From the NCBI RefSeq assembly GCF_013369335.1, contig NZ_SZQJ01000008.1:62001-126000 (forward strand): a DNA stretch of 64,000 bases. Direction: 5' to 3'. Every line of letters begins with the position of its first letter. The stretch's first letter is position 1. Of this stretch, positions 50,660 through 59,699 are shown one piece after another. Position numbers and translations under genes: made by a program. Source of the stretch: Vibrio sp. JPW-9-11-11. GTDB lineage: Bacteria; Pseudomonadota; Gammaproteobacteria; Enterobacterales; Vibrionaceae. Under the pieces are notes generated by a model. The model was not told where the DNA came from. It made no database searches and saw only the letters and a program-made list of their open reading frames with translations.

Positions 50660-51289
50660 ATGCTCAACAAACAAACCCTAGTATCGGCAGAGAATGCGTT
50701 ACCAGGACGAAACGAAACCATGGCGATCACAGATAGCCACTTCGTCAATCAATCTAGTTTGACAGCGGAGCCACCCCAAGGTTGCGAAAAAATCTTGTTT
50801 GGCATGGGGTGCTTTTGGGGCGCAGAACGCCTGTTTTGGCAGTTAGAGGGCGTACTCAGTACCAGTGTTGGCTATGCTGGCGGGTTCACGCCCAACCCCA
50901 CTTATCAAGAAGTTTGTAGCGGTCAAACCGGTCATGCCGAAGTCGTTCGCGTCGTATTTGATCCCGCGGTCATCTCTCTAGAACAACTGCTGCATACTTT
51001 TTGGGAGCGACACGACCCGACTCAAGGTATGCGCCAAGGGAATGACTTGGGCACCCAATACCGCTCCGCCATCTATGTTTACAGCGACCAGCAATGGGAC
51101 ACAGCGCTTGAGTCCAAACAAGCGTATCAAGCTTTGTTGGGCGCCAAAGCGGGCGACATCACGACCGAAATCTTGCCAGCAGGGCGCTACTATTATGCTG
51201 AAGAATATCATCAACAATATTTAGCCAAAAATCCTCAAGGTTATTGCGGACTAGGCGGTACGGGGGTGTGTTTTCCACCTCAAAACTAA
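50660..51289 (+). CDS. msrA: Peptide methionine sulfoxide reductase MsrA
   Basis: Repair enzyme of 209 residues that reduces methionine-S-sulfoxide. The catalytic cysteine is in [14 protein letters not shown] (about residue 51), with [26 protein letters not shown] following. The C-terminal recycling cysteine is in [11 protein letters not shown]. The ATG at 50660 is preferred to that at 50651: AAGG is 9 nt before it and the product then begins [18 protein letters not shown] as in E. coli. Confidence 0.96.
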   Translation: MLNKQTLVSAENALPGRNETMAITDSHFVNQSSLTAEPPQGCEKILFGMGCFWGAERLFWQLEGVLSTSVGYAGGFTPNPTYQEVCSGQTGHAEVVRVVFDPAVISLEQLLHTFWERHDPTQGMRQGNDLGTQYRSAIYVYSDQQWDTALESKQAYQALLGAKAGDITTEILPAGRYYYAEEYHQQYLAKNPQGYCGLGGTGVCFPPQN

Positions 51290-51314
51290 AAAAGTCGCCT
51301 ACGGGCGACTTTTA
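51288..51314. terminator. Bidirectional terminator between msrA and ytfK
   Basis: AAAGTCGCC (51291-51299) pairs with GGCGACTTT (51304-51312) around a 4-nt loop, flanked by A and T runs. It serves the convergent genes msrA and ytfK. Confidence 0.85.
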
Positions 51315-51329
51315 TCATCAGATGTTTGT

Positions 51330-51530
51330 TTACGCTGACAAGGCATCGATCGCCTGATTGATCTCTTTAAATGTCATCAGTTTCTGTTGATCATTAACAT
51401 CTGGCAGCAACACCTTGCCATTATCAAAATCAAACTCCCCGACGCCTTGAATGGCAAACTGTCCTTTAAACAAAGTTTTAACAAATCGAGCAATCTGTTG
51501 GGGACGGTAATTGGTAAACTCACGCAGCAT
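51330..51530 (-). CDS. ytfK: YtfK-like stringent-response factor (DUF1107)
   Basis: Protein of 66 residues that aligns along its length with E. coli YtfK (NYRPQQIARFVKTLFKGQ, then GVGEFDFDNGKVLLP). In E. coli YtfK binds SpoT and tips it toward (p)ppGpp synthesis under phosphate or fatty-acid starvation. The short length is normal. It lies between msrA and ytfJ, the same neighbourhood as in E. coli, which supports the assignment; whether it acts on SpoT here is inferred. Confidence 0.85.
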   Translation of the reverse strand: MLREFTNYRPQQIARFVKTLFKGQFAIQGVGEFDFDNGKVLLPDVNDQQKLMTFKEINQAIDALSA

Positions 51531-51736
51531 AACGACTCCAATATCCTTCTATGAGGCGACCAATAGTGGCCGCAGCGTTCTTATCCTTAGAACTTGAGTG
51601 GATTATACCGTATCAAAGTCGAATGTGTACTAATTTGTTAACAAAATGATCTTCGCTCACGCTATGCCAATCGATTTTTACCGACTAGAAAAGTTTCGGT
51701 ATATACTTTTTGCGCTTACATAAGAGGAACAACATA

Positions 51737-52288
51737 ATGAAAATCAAAACCCTACTTGCTCTCGTAATCGCATGCTCTCCAAGCTTTGCGTTTGCTCACA
51801 ACATCACCCTAGGTCAATCCGTACCAGAGGTTGAGGTCACCGCTTATGGTGAAGTGACACTAAACGGTGACGACACAAGTTTTCAAACTTGGTCTAGCCA
51901 AGATATGCTCGGTAAGGTACGCGTCATTCAAGCAATCGCTGGACGCAGTAGCGCTAAAGAGATGAACGCCGCCTTGATGAGCGCCATTACTGACGCTCAG
52001 TTTGCCAAGCAGAGTTACCAAACTACCACCATCATTAATCAAGACGATGCGGTTTGGGGAACAGGCTCATTTGTCAAATCGTCCGCTCAAGACAGTAAAA
52101 AAGAGTTCCCTTGGTCATCAATCATCTTAGATGAAGAGGGCAGTGTCGCCCAAACCTGGCAATTAGCCGAAGAATCATCGGCCATTATTGTCCAAGACAA
52201 ACAGGGCAAAGTTCTTTTTGTCAAAGAAGGCGCGCTAAACCAGCAAGAGATTGAACAAGTGCTGACCCTCATCAAACAACACATCTAA
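51737..52288 (+). CDS. ytfJ: Periplasmic YtfJ-family protein
   Basis: Exported protein of 183 residues. The signal peptide ends near SFAFA-HNITLGQ (about residue 20). The mature part has a thioredoxin-like fold typical of YtfJ (LGKVRVIQAIAGRSSAKEMN, then ILDEEGSVAQTWQLAEESSAIIVQDKQGKVLFVKEG) but no CXXC pair, so no simple redox role is expected. The ATG at 51737 follows AGAGGA by about 8 nt. Function is unknown. Its transcript probably ends in the hairpin that also forms the Zur box at 52317. Confidence 0.88.
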   Translation: MKIKTLLALVIACSPSFAFAHNITLGQSVPEVEVTAYGEVTLNGDDTSFQTWSSQDMLGKVRVIQAIAGRSSAKEMNAALMSAITDAQFAKQSYQTTTIINQDDAVWGTGSFVKSSAQDSKKEFPWSSIILDEEGSVAQTWQLAEESSAIIVQDKQGKVLFVKEGALNQQEIEQVLTLIKQHI

Positions 52289-52316
52289 TCACTCAAGTTA
52301 GACTTCGCCTTTCAAA

Positions 52317-52343
52317 TGGAATTGTTATAGTATAACAGTTCCA
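52317..52343. promoter_or_regulatory. Zur box in front of the zinc-regulated cluster
   Basis: A 27-bp palindrome with one mismatched pair, centred on TGTTATAGTATAACA (52323-52337), matches the gammaproteobacterial Zur consensus core TGTTATA-N-TATAACA. It lies 29-55 nt before the first gene of a cluster of His-rich zinc-handling proteins. The palindrome with its AAA/TTT flanks (52314-52350) followed by seven T also looks like the ytfJ terminator. Confidence 0.85.
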
Positions 52344-52371
52344 TTTTTTTACTCTCGGCTTGTGGTTTATC

Positions 52372-52671
52372 GTGAAACGTTTGGCTATCCCACCCTTGTG
52401 CTCAAAGATGATTGCCTGCTTGGCGATCGCGATGGTGCTATGGTTAAACGCCGCGTACCTTGACCACCAATATGACCTTGCCAGCGCTCATCATGCCGAG
52501 CACCATTGTCAACTGTTTGCCACTGGCCTGCATGGTACTAGCGCCGCAACGCCAGGTATCGTTTCGATGCCTATCAGCAGCGAGATTGAGCGGCTGACAC
52601 CTTATCATTACTCCCCCATACTGGTGTTTGCCTATTTGGCACGCTCACCGCCTGTCCTGAACCATACTTAA
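52372..52671 (+). CDS. Small DUF2607-like membrane/exported protein of the zinc cluster
   Basis: Protein of about 100 residues. One hydrophobic helix (MIACLAIAMVLWLNAAYL) is followed by the His-rich sequence AHHAEHHCQLFATGLHG, a possible metal ligand set. The start is uncertain: GTG at 52372, TTG at 52360 or ATG at 52408, none with a good ribosome site. It is the first gene after the Zur box and 67 nt before zrgA. Similar short proteins (DUF2607) are known almost only from vibrios; function is unknown. Confidence 0.65.
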   Translation: MKRLAIPPLCSKMIACLAIAMVLWLNAAYLDHQYDLASAHHAEHHCQLFATGLHGTSAATPGIVSMPISSEIERLTPYHYSPILVFAYLARSPPVLNHT

Positions 52672-52738
52672 TGATTACTGCCTCAGCAGCCGTAACAACA
52701 AGGCTGTAAACCATCGATTAAATATTTCAGGATAAACA

Positions 52739-53410
<672 letters not shown>

Positions 53411-53462
53411 CCTTGTTCAGGCGGCTCAGTAAGGATGGGCCGCCTGAGATATGGGAGACTAA

Positions 53463-54170
53463 ATGGACAATCAACAACACCAATCCGTCGTTGATCTAAA
53501 CCACGTGAGCTTCACCTGGCCGGGTAACAGTCAACCGACACTGGACATTCGCTCACTAAGCGTGAAGACAGGTGAACACCTTTTCATCAAAGGACCAAGC
53601 GGCTGTGGCAAATCGACTCTGTTAGGTTTACTCACCGGTATCCATACCGCCAATCAAGGTAAGGTTTCGGTATTGGGTCGCGACCTTTCATCGATGACAG
53701 GCAGCCAAAGAGACCGGTTCCGTGCGGACAACATAGGCTATATATTTCAGCAGTTTAATTTACTTCCTTATCTGAACGTGATTGAAAACGTGATGTTACC
53801 TTGCCAGTTCTCATCTGCCCGTCGTCGACAAGTCAGCGGCGATTTAGCCGATAAGGCCCGCGTACTGTTACAGCAGTTACATTTACCCCGCACTCTGCTC
53901 GATAAACCCGTGACGGAACTGAGTATCGGTCAACAACAACGTGTGGCTGCCGCACGAGCTCTGATTGGCCAACCCAAAATGATCATTGCTGATGAACCCA
54001 CATCCTCACTCGACTTTGATAATCGCAGTGCGTTTATTGAATTACTCTTAGAACAAGTCAATCAAGCCAATTCTACGCTGCTGTTCGTCAGTCATGACCC
54101 AACCTTAGAAGCTTGCTTTGATAAAACCATTAACCTTCAGCAACTTAATTACGCCGGAGGTACCCAATGA
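53463..54170 (+). CDS. ABC transporter ATPase of the zinc cluster (LolD/MacB type)
   Basis: ABC ATPase of 235 residues. Walker A is GPSGCGKST (44-52), the Q-loop reads GYIFQQFNLLPYLNV, the signature is LSIGQQQRVAAARAL and Walker B is MIIADEP. The family is the LolD/MacB/FtsE group that works with FtsX-like permeases rather than the ZnuC importer group. It overlaps the permease gene by 4 nt. In V. cholerae the equivalent gene belongs to the zrg zinc system; I leave out a letter name because I am not sure of the order. Confidence 0.85.
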   Translation: MDNQQHQSVVDLNHVSFTWPGNSQPTLDIRSLSVKTGEHLFIKGPSGCGKSTLLGLLTGIHTANQGKVSVLGRDLSSMTGSQRDRFRADNIGYIFQQFNLLPYLNVIENVMLPCQFSSARRRQVSGDLADKARVLLQQLHLPRTLLDKPVTELSIGQQQRVAAARALIGQPKMIIADEPTSSLDFDNRSAFIELLLEQVNQANSTLLFVSHDPTLEACFDKTINLQQLNYAGGTQ

Positions 54171-55426
54171 CGCCAACGCTGACTCTAGCCCTCAAAAGCG
54201 TTCGCAACCGCAAAGTGACTGCCGTATTAACGATCCTGACCGTCGCTATCTCGGTGATTTTACTCCTCGGTGTCGAGCGTATTAGAACCCAAGCTAAAAG
54301 CAGTTTTGCCAATACAATTTCAGGCACTGACCTAATCGTGGGTGGTCGTTCTGGTCAGGTAAATTTGCTGCTTTACTCGGTATTTCGTATCGGCAATGCA
54401 ACCAATAATATCGATTGGAAGAGCTATCAAGAGTTTAGCCAACACCGCTCGGTTGACTGGGCGATTCCTATTTCACTGGGGGACTCACACAAAGGCTTTC
54501 GCGTGATGGGGACTAACCATCGCTATTTTGAGCATTATCGCTACGGCCAAAAACAGAACTTGGCTTTTCGTCAGGGACGAGAGTTCGACGGCCTATTTGA
54601 AGCGGTGATCGGTGCAGACGTTGCCAAACAGCTCAATTATCATGTAGGGAGTGAGATGGTGATTGCGCACGGTATTAGCGATGTCGGTTTCAGTCGCCAC
54701 GATAATCTTCCTTTTGTCGTGGTCGGCATTCTTGCGCCTACCGGAACCCCTGTAGACAAAACCGTTCATGTCTCTTTGCAAGCCATCGAAGCCATTCATG
54801 TCGGCTGGGAGAGTGGTGCCAATTTAGGTAACACTCCAACTGCCAGCCAACTCGAAGCGATGAACTTTGAACCCAAGCAGATCACTGCAATGATGCTGGG
54901 ACTCAAATCGAAAATTCAAACCTTCGCGCTGCAGCGTCAAATCAATACTTACACCAAAGAACCGTTAAGTGCTATTTTACCTGGCGTAGCTTTACATGAG
55001 CTGTGGGGAATGATGTCTGTCGCCGAACAAGCTTTGATGGCGGTGTCGGTGTTTGTCGTCATTGCTGGCTTGCTTGGCATGTTGTCGAGCCTGTTGACGA
55101 GCTTGCAAGAGCGGCGGCGAGAAATGGCAATCCTCAGAGCGATGGGCGCAAGGCCACGACATGTGTTTAGTTTGCTGATTTTAGAGGCCAGTGCTCTGAC
55201 ACTGATTGGCGTAACGGTCGGCACTGCAGGCTTATATACGCTGTTGGCGTTTGCCGCCCCGTTCATTCAACAGACGTACGGCATCAACTTAGCTTTAGTC
55301 GGCTTATCTCATTACGAATTTATGCTACTTTTGGCCGTGCAACTGGCTGGAACCTTAATTGGCTTTATCCCCGCCTTGCGGGCTTATAAACAGTCTCTTA
55401 GTGACGGAATGACAATTCGAGTTTAA
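54167..55426 (+). CDS. ABC transporter permease of the zinc cluster (FtsX/MacB type)
   Basis: Inner-membrane protein of 419 residues with the MacB/FtsX plan. There is one N-terminal helix (about residues 20-37), a large periplasmic domain (about 40-285) and three C-terminal helices (about 290-312, 338-365, 375-410), with the coupling loop ERRREMAILRAMGARPRHVFSLLILEA between the first two. Such proteins are mechanotransmission permeases that release or move envelope components, not classic metal channels, so how it would serve zinc uptake is an open question. It overlaps the ATPase by 4 nt. Confidence 0.85.
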   Translation: MTPTLTLALKSVRNRKVTAVLTILTVAISVILLLGVERIRTQAKSSFANTISGTDLIVGGRSGQVNLLLYSVFRIGNATNNIDWKSYQEFSQHRSVDWAIPISLGDSHKGFRVMGTNHRYFEHYRYGQKQNLAFRQGREFDGLFEAVIGADVAKQLNYHVGSEMVIAHGISDVGFSRHDNLPFVVVGILAPTGTPVDKTVHVSLQAIEAIHVGWESGANLGNTPTASQLEAMNFEPKQITAMMLGLKSKIQTFALQRQINTYTKEPLSAILPGVALHELWGMMSVAEQALMAVSVFVVIAGLLGMLSSLLTSLQERRREMAILRAMGARPRHVFSLLILEASALTLIGVTVGTAGLYTLLAFAAPFIQQTYGINLALVGLSHYEFMLLLAVQLAGTLIGFIPALRAYKQSLSDGMTIRV

Positions 55427-55429
55427 ACA

Positions 55430-55927
55430 ATGAAATTTATCTCTCTACTACTCACTACATTAATGATTTTTGGCGGGACAAGCCTCACTGCCTATGCAGA
55501 TGAGCCACTCAAATTAGAGTGGATTGACTTGATCCCAGAAAGCGAACGTAATCAGTTCGACTCGTATGGCATGCCCGCTGTCGACCACTCAGGCGACGTG
55601 ATGCAACAATCCAAAATTGGCGGGGTCAGAACGGAGCTTAATGGTAGCCAAGTGAAAATTCCGGGCTTTGTCATCCCATTGGAAGGCGATGAAAATCGGG
55701 TCACCGAATTTCTACTGGTTCCCTATTTTGGTGCCTGTATCCATGTTCCGCCACCGCCGCCCAATCAAATTATCTATGTGAAGTTTCCCAAAGGAGCACC
55801 GGTACAAGAGTTGTGGGACGTGGTTTATGTGATAGGCACACTCAAAACAGAAACCATTAGCCATGAATTGGCAGAGACGGGGTATGTCATCCAAGGCACT
55901 GAGATCGCCGAGTACGATGATATGTAA
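55430..55927 (+). CDS. DUF3299 periplasmic protein of the zinc cluster
   Basis: Exported protein of 165 residues, signal peptide ending near TAYA-DEPLKLEW (about residue 24). It shows the DUF3299 pattern: LIPESER, KIPGFVIPLEGDENRVTEFLLVPYFGACIHVPPPPPNQIIYV, with the conserved Cys-Ile-His-Val-Pro that could bind a metal. It starts 4 nt after the permease. It is the last gene of the zinc cluster. Function is unknown beyond association with FtsX-like ABC operons. Confidence 0.85.
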   Translation: MKFISLLLTTLMIFGGTSLTAYADEPLKLEWIDLIPESERNQFDSYGMPAVDHSGDVMQQSKIGGVRTELNGSQVKIPGFVIPLEGDENRVTEFLLVPYFGACIHVPPPPPNQIIYVKFPKGAPVQELWDVVYVIGTLKTETISHELAETGYVIQGTEIAEYDDM

Positions 55928-55962
55928 ATGTGAATAGAATGAGCGACCTGTTAGCGCCCTTT

Positions 55963-56067
55963 TTAAGCTATATAGCGAGAAAGATAACCAAGCACCGCTA
56001 GGTAAAGCAGTAACAATAGGGCGATTGACAGGTGCTTCTTCAGTTTATTGTCATTAAAATACTTCAT
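55963..56067 (-). CDS. Unannotated 34-residue single-helix membrane protein
   Basis: An ATG-to-TAA frame of 34 codons on the minus strand. The product has a basic start (MKYFNDNKLKKH), then SIALLLLLYLAVLGYLS, a clear transmembrane helix, and ends SRYIA; charge suggests the N-terminus is inside the cell. GAGGG lies 4-5 nt before the ATG, and an 11-bp inverted repeat lies 15-46 nt upstream, as for an operator. I do not recognise the family. The support is the ribosome site, the helix and the operator-like repeat in an otherwise empty 296-nt gap. Confidence 0.6.
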   Translation of the reverse strand: MKYFNDNKLKKHLSIALLLLLYLAVLGYLSRYIA

Positions 56068-56081
56068 AAGCCCTCACAATT

Positions 56082-56113
56082 AATGATAACAATTTTAACA
56101 ACTTGTTATCATT
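56082..56113. promoter_or_regulatory. Operator-like 11-bp inverted repeat before the 34-residue ORF
   Basis: AATGATAACAA (56082-56092) and TTGTTATCATT (56103-56113) are perfect inverted arms around a 10-nt AT-rich spacer. The AATGATAA arms recall Fur-box half sites, and TAAAAT in the spacer on the minus strand could be a -10 box. The region also could be read as a weak hairpin. Confidence 0.5.
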
Positions 56114-56223
56114 TATGGTAGCGATATTTTTATAAACTGGCTCACACTCTTTCTGTGGCGGGTTCACGGGTTCCGAGGTACAGTTAATACTCCAGTTAAG
56201 CATCTGATGGCGAAGGAAATAGC

Positions 56224-57120
56224 ATGTCTGAAACCAATAAGCCCGTTGTTATCGAGCACGAAGCTGAGCAACCGCAGCGGCGTGAAAAGAAGTCGAGCTA
56301 CATTAAAGACAGCGCTAGCCGGGTGCTTAATATTGCACAGACCTATGGCCTCGATGCCCTGTTGCAAACTGACAAACCCGAAAAAAGTACTCTTGAACGC
56401 GCGCTCATTCGCGAACGAAAGCGCAAAGAGCTCAGGCAGAAAAACCTCGAACAAATTCTCAAACTTGCCCATATTTCCTGTAAAGATGAAACCGCTGGCG
56501 ACCCAGACCAAGACTGGCTGTATCGCTACTTCGATATGGCGCAAGAAGTTCACAACCACGCCATGCAGCGCTTATGGGCACAGGTACTCAAACGCGAAGT
56601 CACCAACCCGGGCTCAACCTCAATGAAAGCGCTCAAAGTCCTCCAAGACATGACCCCGAAAGAAGCGCAAATTCTTCAACGGGCGGCAGCGTTGGCGTGC
56701 AGTTTTGGCGGGGATAATAGCCGAAAGTTGCTGGTCGGCTATCGAGCGCAAGGCGGAATCTTCAGTTTTGGCAAGCGTTCAACCACCAGCAATATCAATG
56801 TAGGGAATTACCAACTCCCCTACTCGAGCCTGTTGGTATTATTTGAACTCGGCCTGATGCATGGTACTGAGCTTGAGTCAGGCGAGATAGAACTCGACTC
56901 TCCATTACCCTTGTTATACCAAGGCAAACAACTCGCTTTGCAAGCACATAGCAAGGGCGTTCGCTTGATCTACTATCGCTTTAGTCCCACCGGCAATGAA
57001 TTATGTAAATTGTTGGGCAACAAACCCAATATGCAGTACTACGACCAACTGGTTGCCATGTTGAGTCAGAAATTTACCGCCAGCACCGAAGCCTCTCCAA
57101 GCATCGATACAACCGCTTAA
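56224..57120 (+). CDS. TIGR03899/DUF2806-like protein of unknown function
   Basis: Cytoplasmic, charged protein of 298 residues, no signal or membrane segments. A basic helical N-terminus (about 15-90, ERALIRERKRKELRQKNLEQIL) is followed by DQDWLYRYFDMAQEVHNHAMQRLWAQVLKREVTNPGSTSMKALKVLQDMTPKEAQILQRAA, the pattern of DUF2806-type proteins, and a winged-helix-like end. I recognise it as a conserved Vibrio protein found near pgi, without a known function. GAAGGA precedes the ATG. Confidence 0.7.
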   Translation: MSETNKPVVIEHEAEQPQRREKKSSYIKDSASRVLNIAQTYGLDALLQTDKPEKSTLERALIRERKRKELRQKNLEQILKLAHISCKDETAGDPDQDWLYRYFDMAQEVHNHAMQRLWAQVLKREVTNPGSTSMKALKVLQDMTPKEAQILQRAAALACSFGGDNSRKLLVGYRAQGGIFSFGKRSTTSNINVGNYQLPYSSLLVLFELGLMHGTELESGEIELDSPLPLLYQGKQLALQAHSKGVRLIYYRFSPTGNELCKLLGNKPNMQYYDQLVAMLSQKFTASTEASPSIDTTA

Positions 57121-57136
57121 GACATCTCTTGCCGCA

Positions 57137-57166
57137 TAAAAAACGCCAACCTAATTAGGTTGGCGT
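57137..57166 (-). terminator. Intrinsic terminator of pgi
   Basis: A perfect palindrome ACGCCAACCTAA/TTAGGTTGGCGT (57143-57166) is followed on the minus strand by six T (plus A-run 57138-57143). It lies about 140 nt past the pgi stop, beyond the ERIC-like element, and also closes the convergent gene ending at 57120. Confidence 0.85.
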
Positions 57167-57179
57167 CATAAAACATGGG

Positions 57180-57302
57180 TAGCCTAAATAATTGCAGTGG
57201 CAGCTAGGTCGCCGTGAAGTCCTGCCCAATGAAAATAGGAGATCTATTCGATTTGGGTCAACTTACGCAGTCAACAACGCTGCCGCTTCAAGTATGACGG
57301 CG
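57180..57302 (-). repeat. ERIC-like intergenic repeat, copy 2 (intact)
   Basis: About 123 bp between the pgi stop and its terminator. On the minus strand it runs from CGCCGTCATACTTGAAGCGG to GCTGCCACTGCAATTATTTA. Left and right ends form an inverted repeat (TTGCAGTGGCAGC against TTGAAGCGGCAGC), and the centre holds CCCAAT/ATTTGGG with AATAG/CTATT. It matches the copy at 40800-40920 and the kind of ERIC-like element I know from many Vibrio intergenic regions. It would be transcribed in the pgi 3' UTR. Confidence 0.8.
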
Positions 57303-57303
57303 A

Positions 57304-58956
57304 TTAAGCTTTGAACGCTTTAAATGCGTTGATCAAGCCGTTCGTCGAGCTATCGTGCGAGCTGATTTCAGACTCGTCGGCAAGCTCAGGCAGAATTTGG
57401 TTCGCGAGCTGTTTCCCTAGCTCAACCCCCCACTGGTCGAAGCTGAAGATGTTCCAGATAACACCTTGTACGAAGATCTTATGCTCGTACATCGCAATTA
57501 GGTTACCGAGAGTACGCGGAGTGATCTGCTTAACTAGAATAGAGTTAGTTGGGCGGTTACCTTCAAACACTTTAAATGGTGCTAACGTCGCCGCTTCTGC
57601 TTCGCTCTTACCTGCTTTGGCAAATTCCGCTTTCACTGTTTCTTCCGACTTACCAAACGCTAACGCTTCTGTTTGGGCAAAGAAGTTAGACATCAGTTTC
57701 TGATGATGGTCACCCGCAGGGTTGTGGCTAATGGCCGGTGCAATAAAGTCACAAGGGATCAGCTTAGTGCCCTGGTGAATCAACTGGTAGAACGCGTGCT
57801 GGCCGTTAGTGCCAGGTTCACCCCAGATGATTGGGCCAGTTTGGTATGTCACTGCATTACCGTCTCGGTCAACGTATTTACCGTTAGACTCCATGTTGCC
57901 TTGCTGGAAGTAAGCCGCAAAGCGGTGCATGTACTGATCGTAAGGAAGAATCGCTTCCGATTCAGCGCCATGGAAGTTGTTGTACCATAGGCCAATCAAA
58001 GCGAGGATCACTGGAATGTTGCTTTCTAGTTCCGTTGACGCGAAATGGTTATCCATCTCGTGTGCACCATCAAGTAGCTCAACAAAGTTGTCGTAGCCAA
58101 CAGCAAGAGCAATAGAGAGGCCGATGGCAGACCATAGCGAGTAACGACCGCCAACCCAGTCCCAAAACTCAAACATGTTGTCTGTGTCGATACCAAATTC
58201 AGATACGGCAGTCGCATTCGTCGATAACGCTGCAAAATGCTTAGCAACGTGAGCCTGATCGCCCGCTGATTCTAGGAACCAGTCACGAGCAGAGTGCGCG
58301 TTAGTCATGGTTTCTTGCGTGGTGAATGTCTTCGACGCAATTAGGAACAGCGTTGTTTCAGGATCAACTTTCTTAAGCGTTTCAACGACATGGGTGCCAT
58401 CAACGTTCGAAACAAAGTGCAGGTTTAGGTGGTTTTTGTATGGCGCAAGAGCTTCTGTCACCATGTAAGGCCCCAGGTCAGAGCCGCCGATACCGATATT
58501 CACGATGTCAGTAATCGCTTTACCCGTGTAACCTTTCCACTCACCACCGATTACACGATCAGTGAATGATTTCATTTTTTCTAGCACAGCATTGACAGCC
58601 GGCATCACATCTTCACCGTCAACCACTACAGGTTTGTTGCTGCGGTTACGCAGTGCCGTGTGCAATACTGCGCGATCTTCTGTTTTGTTGATCGCTTCAC
58701 CACTGAACATCGCTTCAATCGCTGCTTTCAGCTCAGTTTCATTTGCTAGAGCAAAGAGGTGTTTTAGCGTTTCTTCATTGACTAAATTTTTTGAGTAGTC
58801 GACGAGAATATCTGTGCCGAAACGTGCTGAGAACTTATCAAAGCGAGCTGGATCTTGAGCAAACAGCGCTTTCATATCCATATCTTGTGCCGATTCGAAG
58901 TGCGCCGTCAGCGCTTTCCAAGCTTGTGTTTGCGTTGGATTGATATTTTTCAACAT
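57304..58956 (-). CDS. pgi: Glucose-6-phosphate isomerase
   Basis: Glycolytic enzyme of 550 residues that interconverts glucose-6-phosphate and fructose-6-phosphate. Signatures are [14 protein letters not shown] (about 154-167), [16 protein letters not shown], and [16 protein letters not shown] near the end, with the catalytic glutamate in [20 protein letters not shown]. Length is normal. The gene ends directly at the border of an ERIC-like element. Confidence 0.98.
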   Translation of the reverse strand: MLKNINPTQTQAWKALTAHFESAQDMDMKALFAQDPARFDKFSARFGTDILVDYSKNLVNEETLKHLFALANETELKAAIEAMFSGEAINKTEDRAVLHTALRNRSNKPVVVDGEDVMPAVNAVLEKMKSFTDRVIGGEWKGYTGKAITDIVNIGIGGSDLGPYMVTEALAPYKNHLNLHFVSNVDGTHVVETLKKVDPETTLFLIASKTFTTQETMTNAHSARDWFLESAGDQAHVAKHFAALSTNATAVSEFGIDTDNMFEFWDWVGGRYSLWSAIGLSIALAVGYDNFVELLDGAHEMDNHFASTELESNIPVILALIGLWYNNFHGAESEAILPYDQYMHRFAAYFQQGNMESNGKYVDRDGNAVTYQTGPIIWGEPGTNGQHAFYQLIHQGTKLIPCDFIAPAISHNPAGDHHQKLMSNFFAQTEALAFGKSEETVKAEFAKAGKSEAEAATLAPFKVFEGNRPTNSILVKQITPRTLGNLIAMYEHKIFVQGVIWNIFSFDQWGVELGKQLANQILPELADESEISSHDSSTNGLINAFKAFKA

Positions 58957-59251
58957 GGTACCTATCCCGATGTTACAGTAGGTTCTATTCCATACAGTCT
59001 AGCGAAAACTGGTGGAATCCCCGATTAAGCAAAATAATAATATTAGGTATGTTTAGGCAAAATGCCACTAAACTACCTTTGTAATTTTTTTTCAAGCGTA
59101 CATTATGGCGCAGGTGAGTTACCCTCACATTGAGTTAGGTCACGTTCCCTGATCCAAAAGTGAACAACAACCTAAATCACGCTAAGAATCTTAACACTAA
59201 CCTTGATTAAGCTTAACCATTTGTCACAACACTTCTAGGATAGTTCTGTTT

Positions 59252-59671
59252 ATGTGGACACAAACAACACTCCACCTTCGGGCGCGACCACGCGGGTTTC
59301 ATTTGATAACCGATGAAATTGAACAACAATTGCCGCAGATTGCTGACTATTCTGTGGGAATATTACAGCTATTTATCCAACATACCTCAGCCAGTTTGAC
59401 CATCAATGAGAACGCCGATCCCACGGTAAGAGATGATATGGAAAAACACTTCAACCACTTTGTTCCAGAGCGTGCGCCTTACTACCAACACACATATGAA
59501 GGCGACGACGACATGCCCGCGCACATCAAAGCGTCCACGCTAGGGTGTAGTGTGATGATTCCAATTTCAAATGGTCGACTGGCGTTAGGTACTTGGCAAG
59601 GCATATATTTGGGTGAGCACCGCAACTTTGGAGGTTCAAGAACCCTTATTGCGACAATTCAAGGGGAGTAA
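59252..59671 (+). CDS. yjbQ: YjbQ/UPF0047 family protein
   Basis: Protein of 139 residues with the UPF0047 signature: [27 protein letters not shown] (about 46-72), [21 protein letters not shown] and the closing [30 protein letters not shown]. The family shows weak thiamine-phosphate synthase activity in E. coli, but its true role is unsettled. The 295-nt divergent gap from pgi holds no gene that I can support. It is convergent with the barrel gene ending at 59700; I see no terminator in the 28-nt gap. Confidence 0.9.
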   Translation: MWTQTTLHLRARPRGFHLITDEIEQQLPQIADYSVGILQLFIQHTSASLTINENADPTVRDDMEKHFNHFVPERAPYYQHTYEGDDDMPAHIKASTLGCSVMIPISNGRLALGTWQGIYLGEHRNFGGSRTLIATIQGE

Positions 59672-59699
59672 CATGGTTCGCACCACTGGCTGAAGATGC

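Noticed and set aside
53463..55927. LolCDE-type lipoprotein release system as the identity of the ABC pair
   Set aside because: The genes form a Zur-box cluster with ZrgA and DUF3299 and only one permease; the Lol system has LolC and LolE and a different setting.
56082..56113. The inverted repeat as a Zur box
   Set aside because: Half sites point the opposite way (GATAACA then TGTTATC with a 10-nt spacer) from the Zur pattern at 52317.
59116..59140. CRP-like site between pgi and yjbQ (GGTGAGTTACCCTCACA)
   Set aside because: The half sites are 7 nt apart instead of 6 and the left half has a mismatch.
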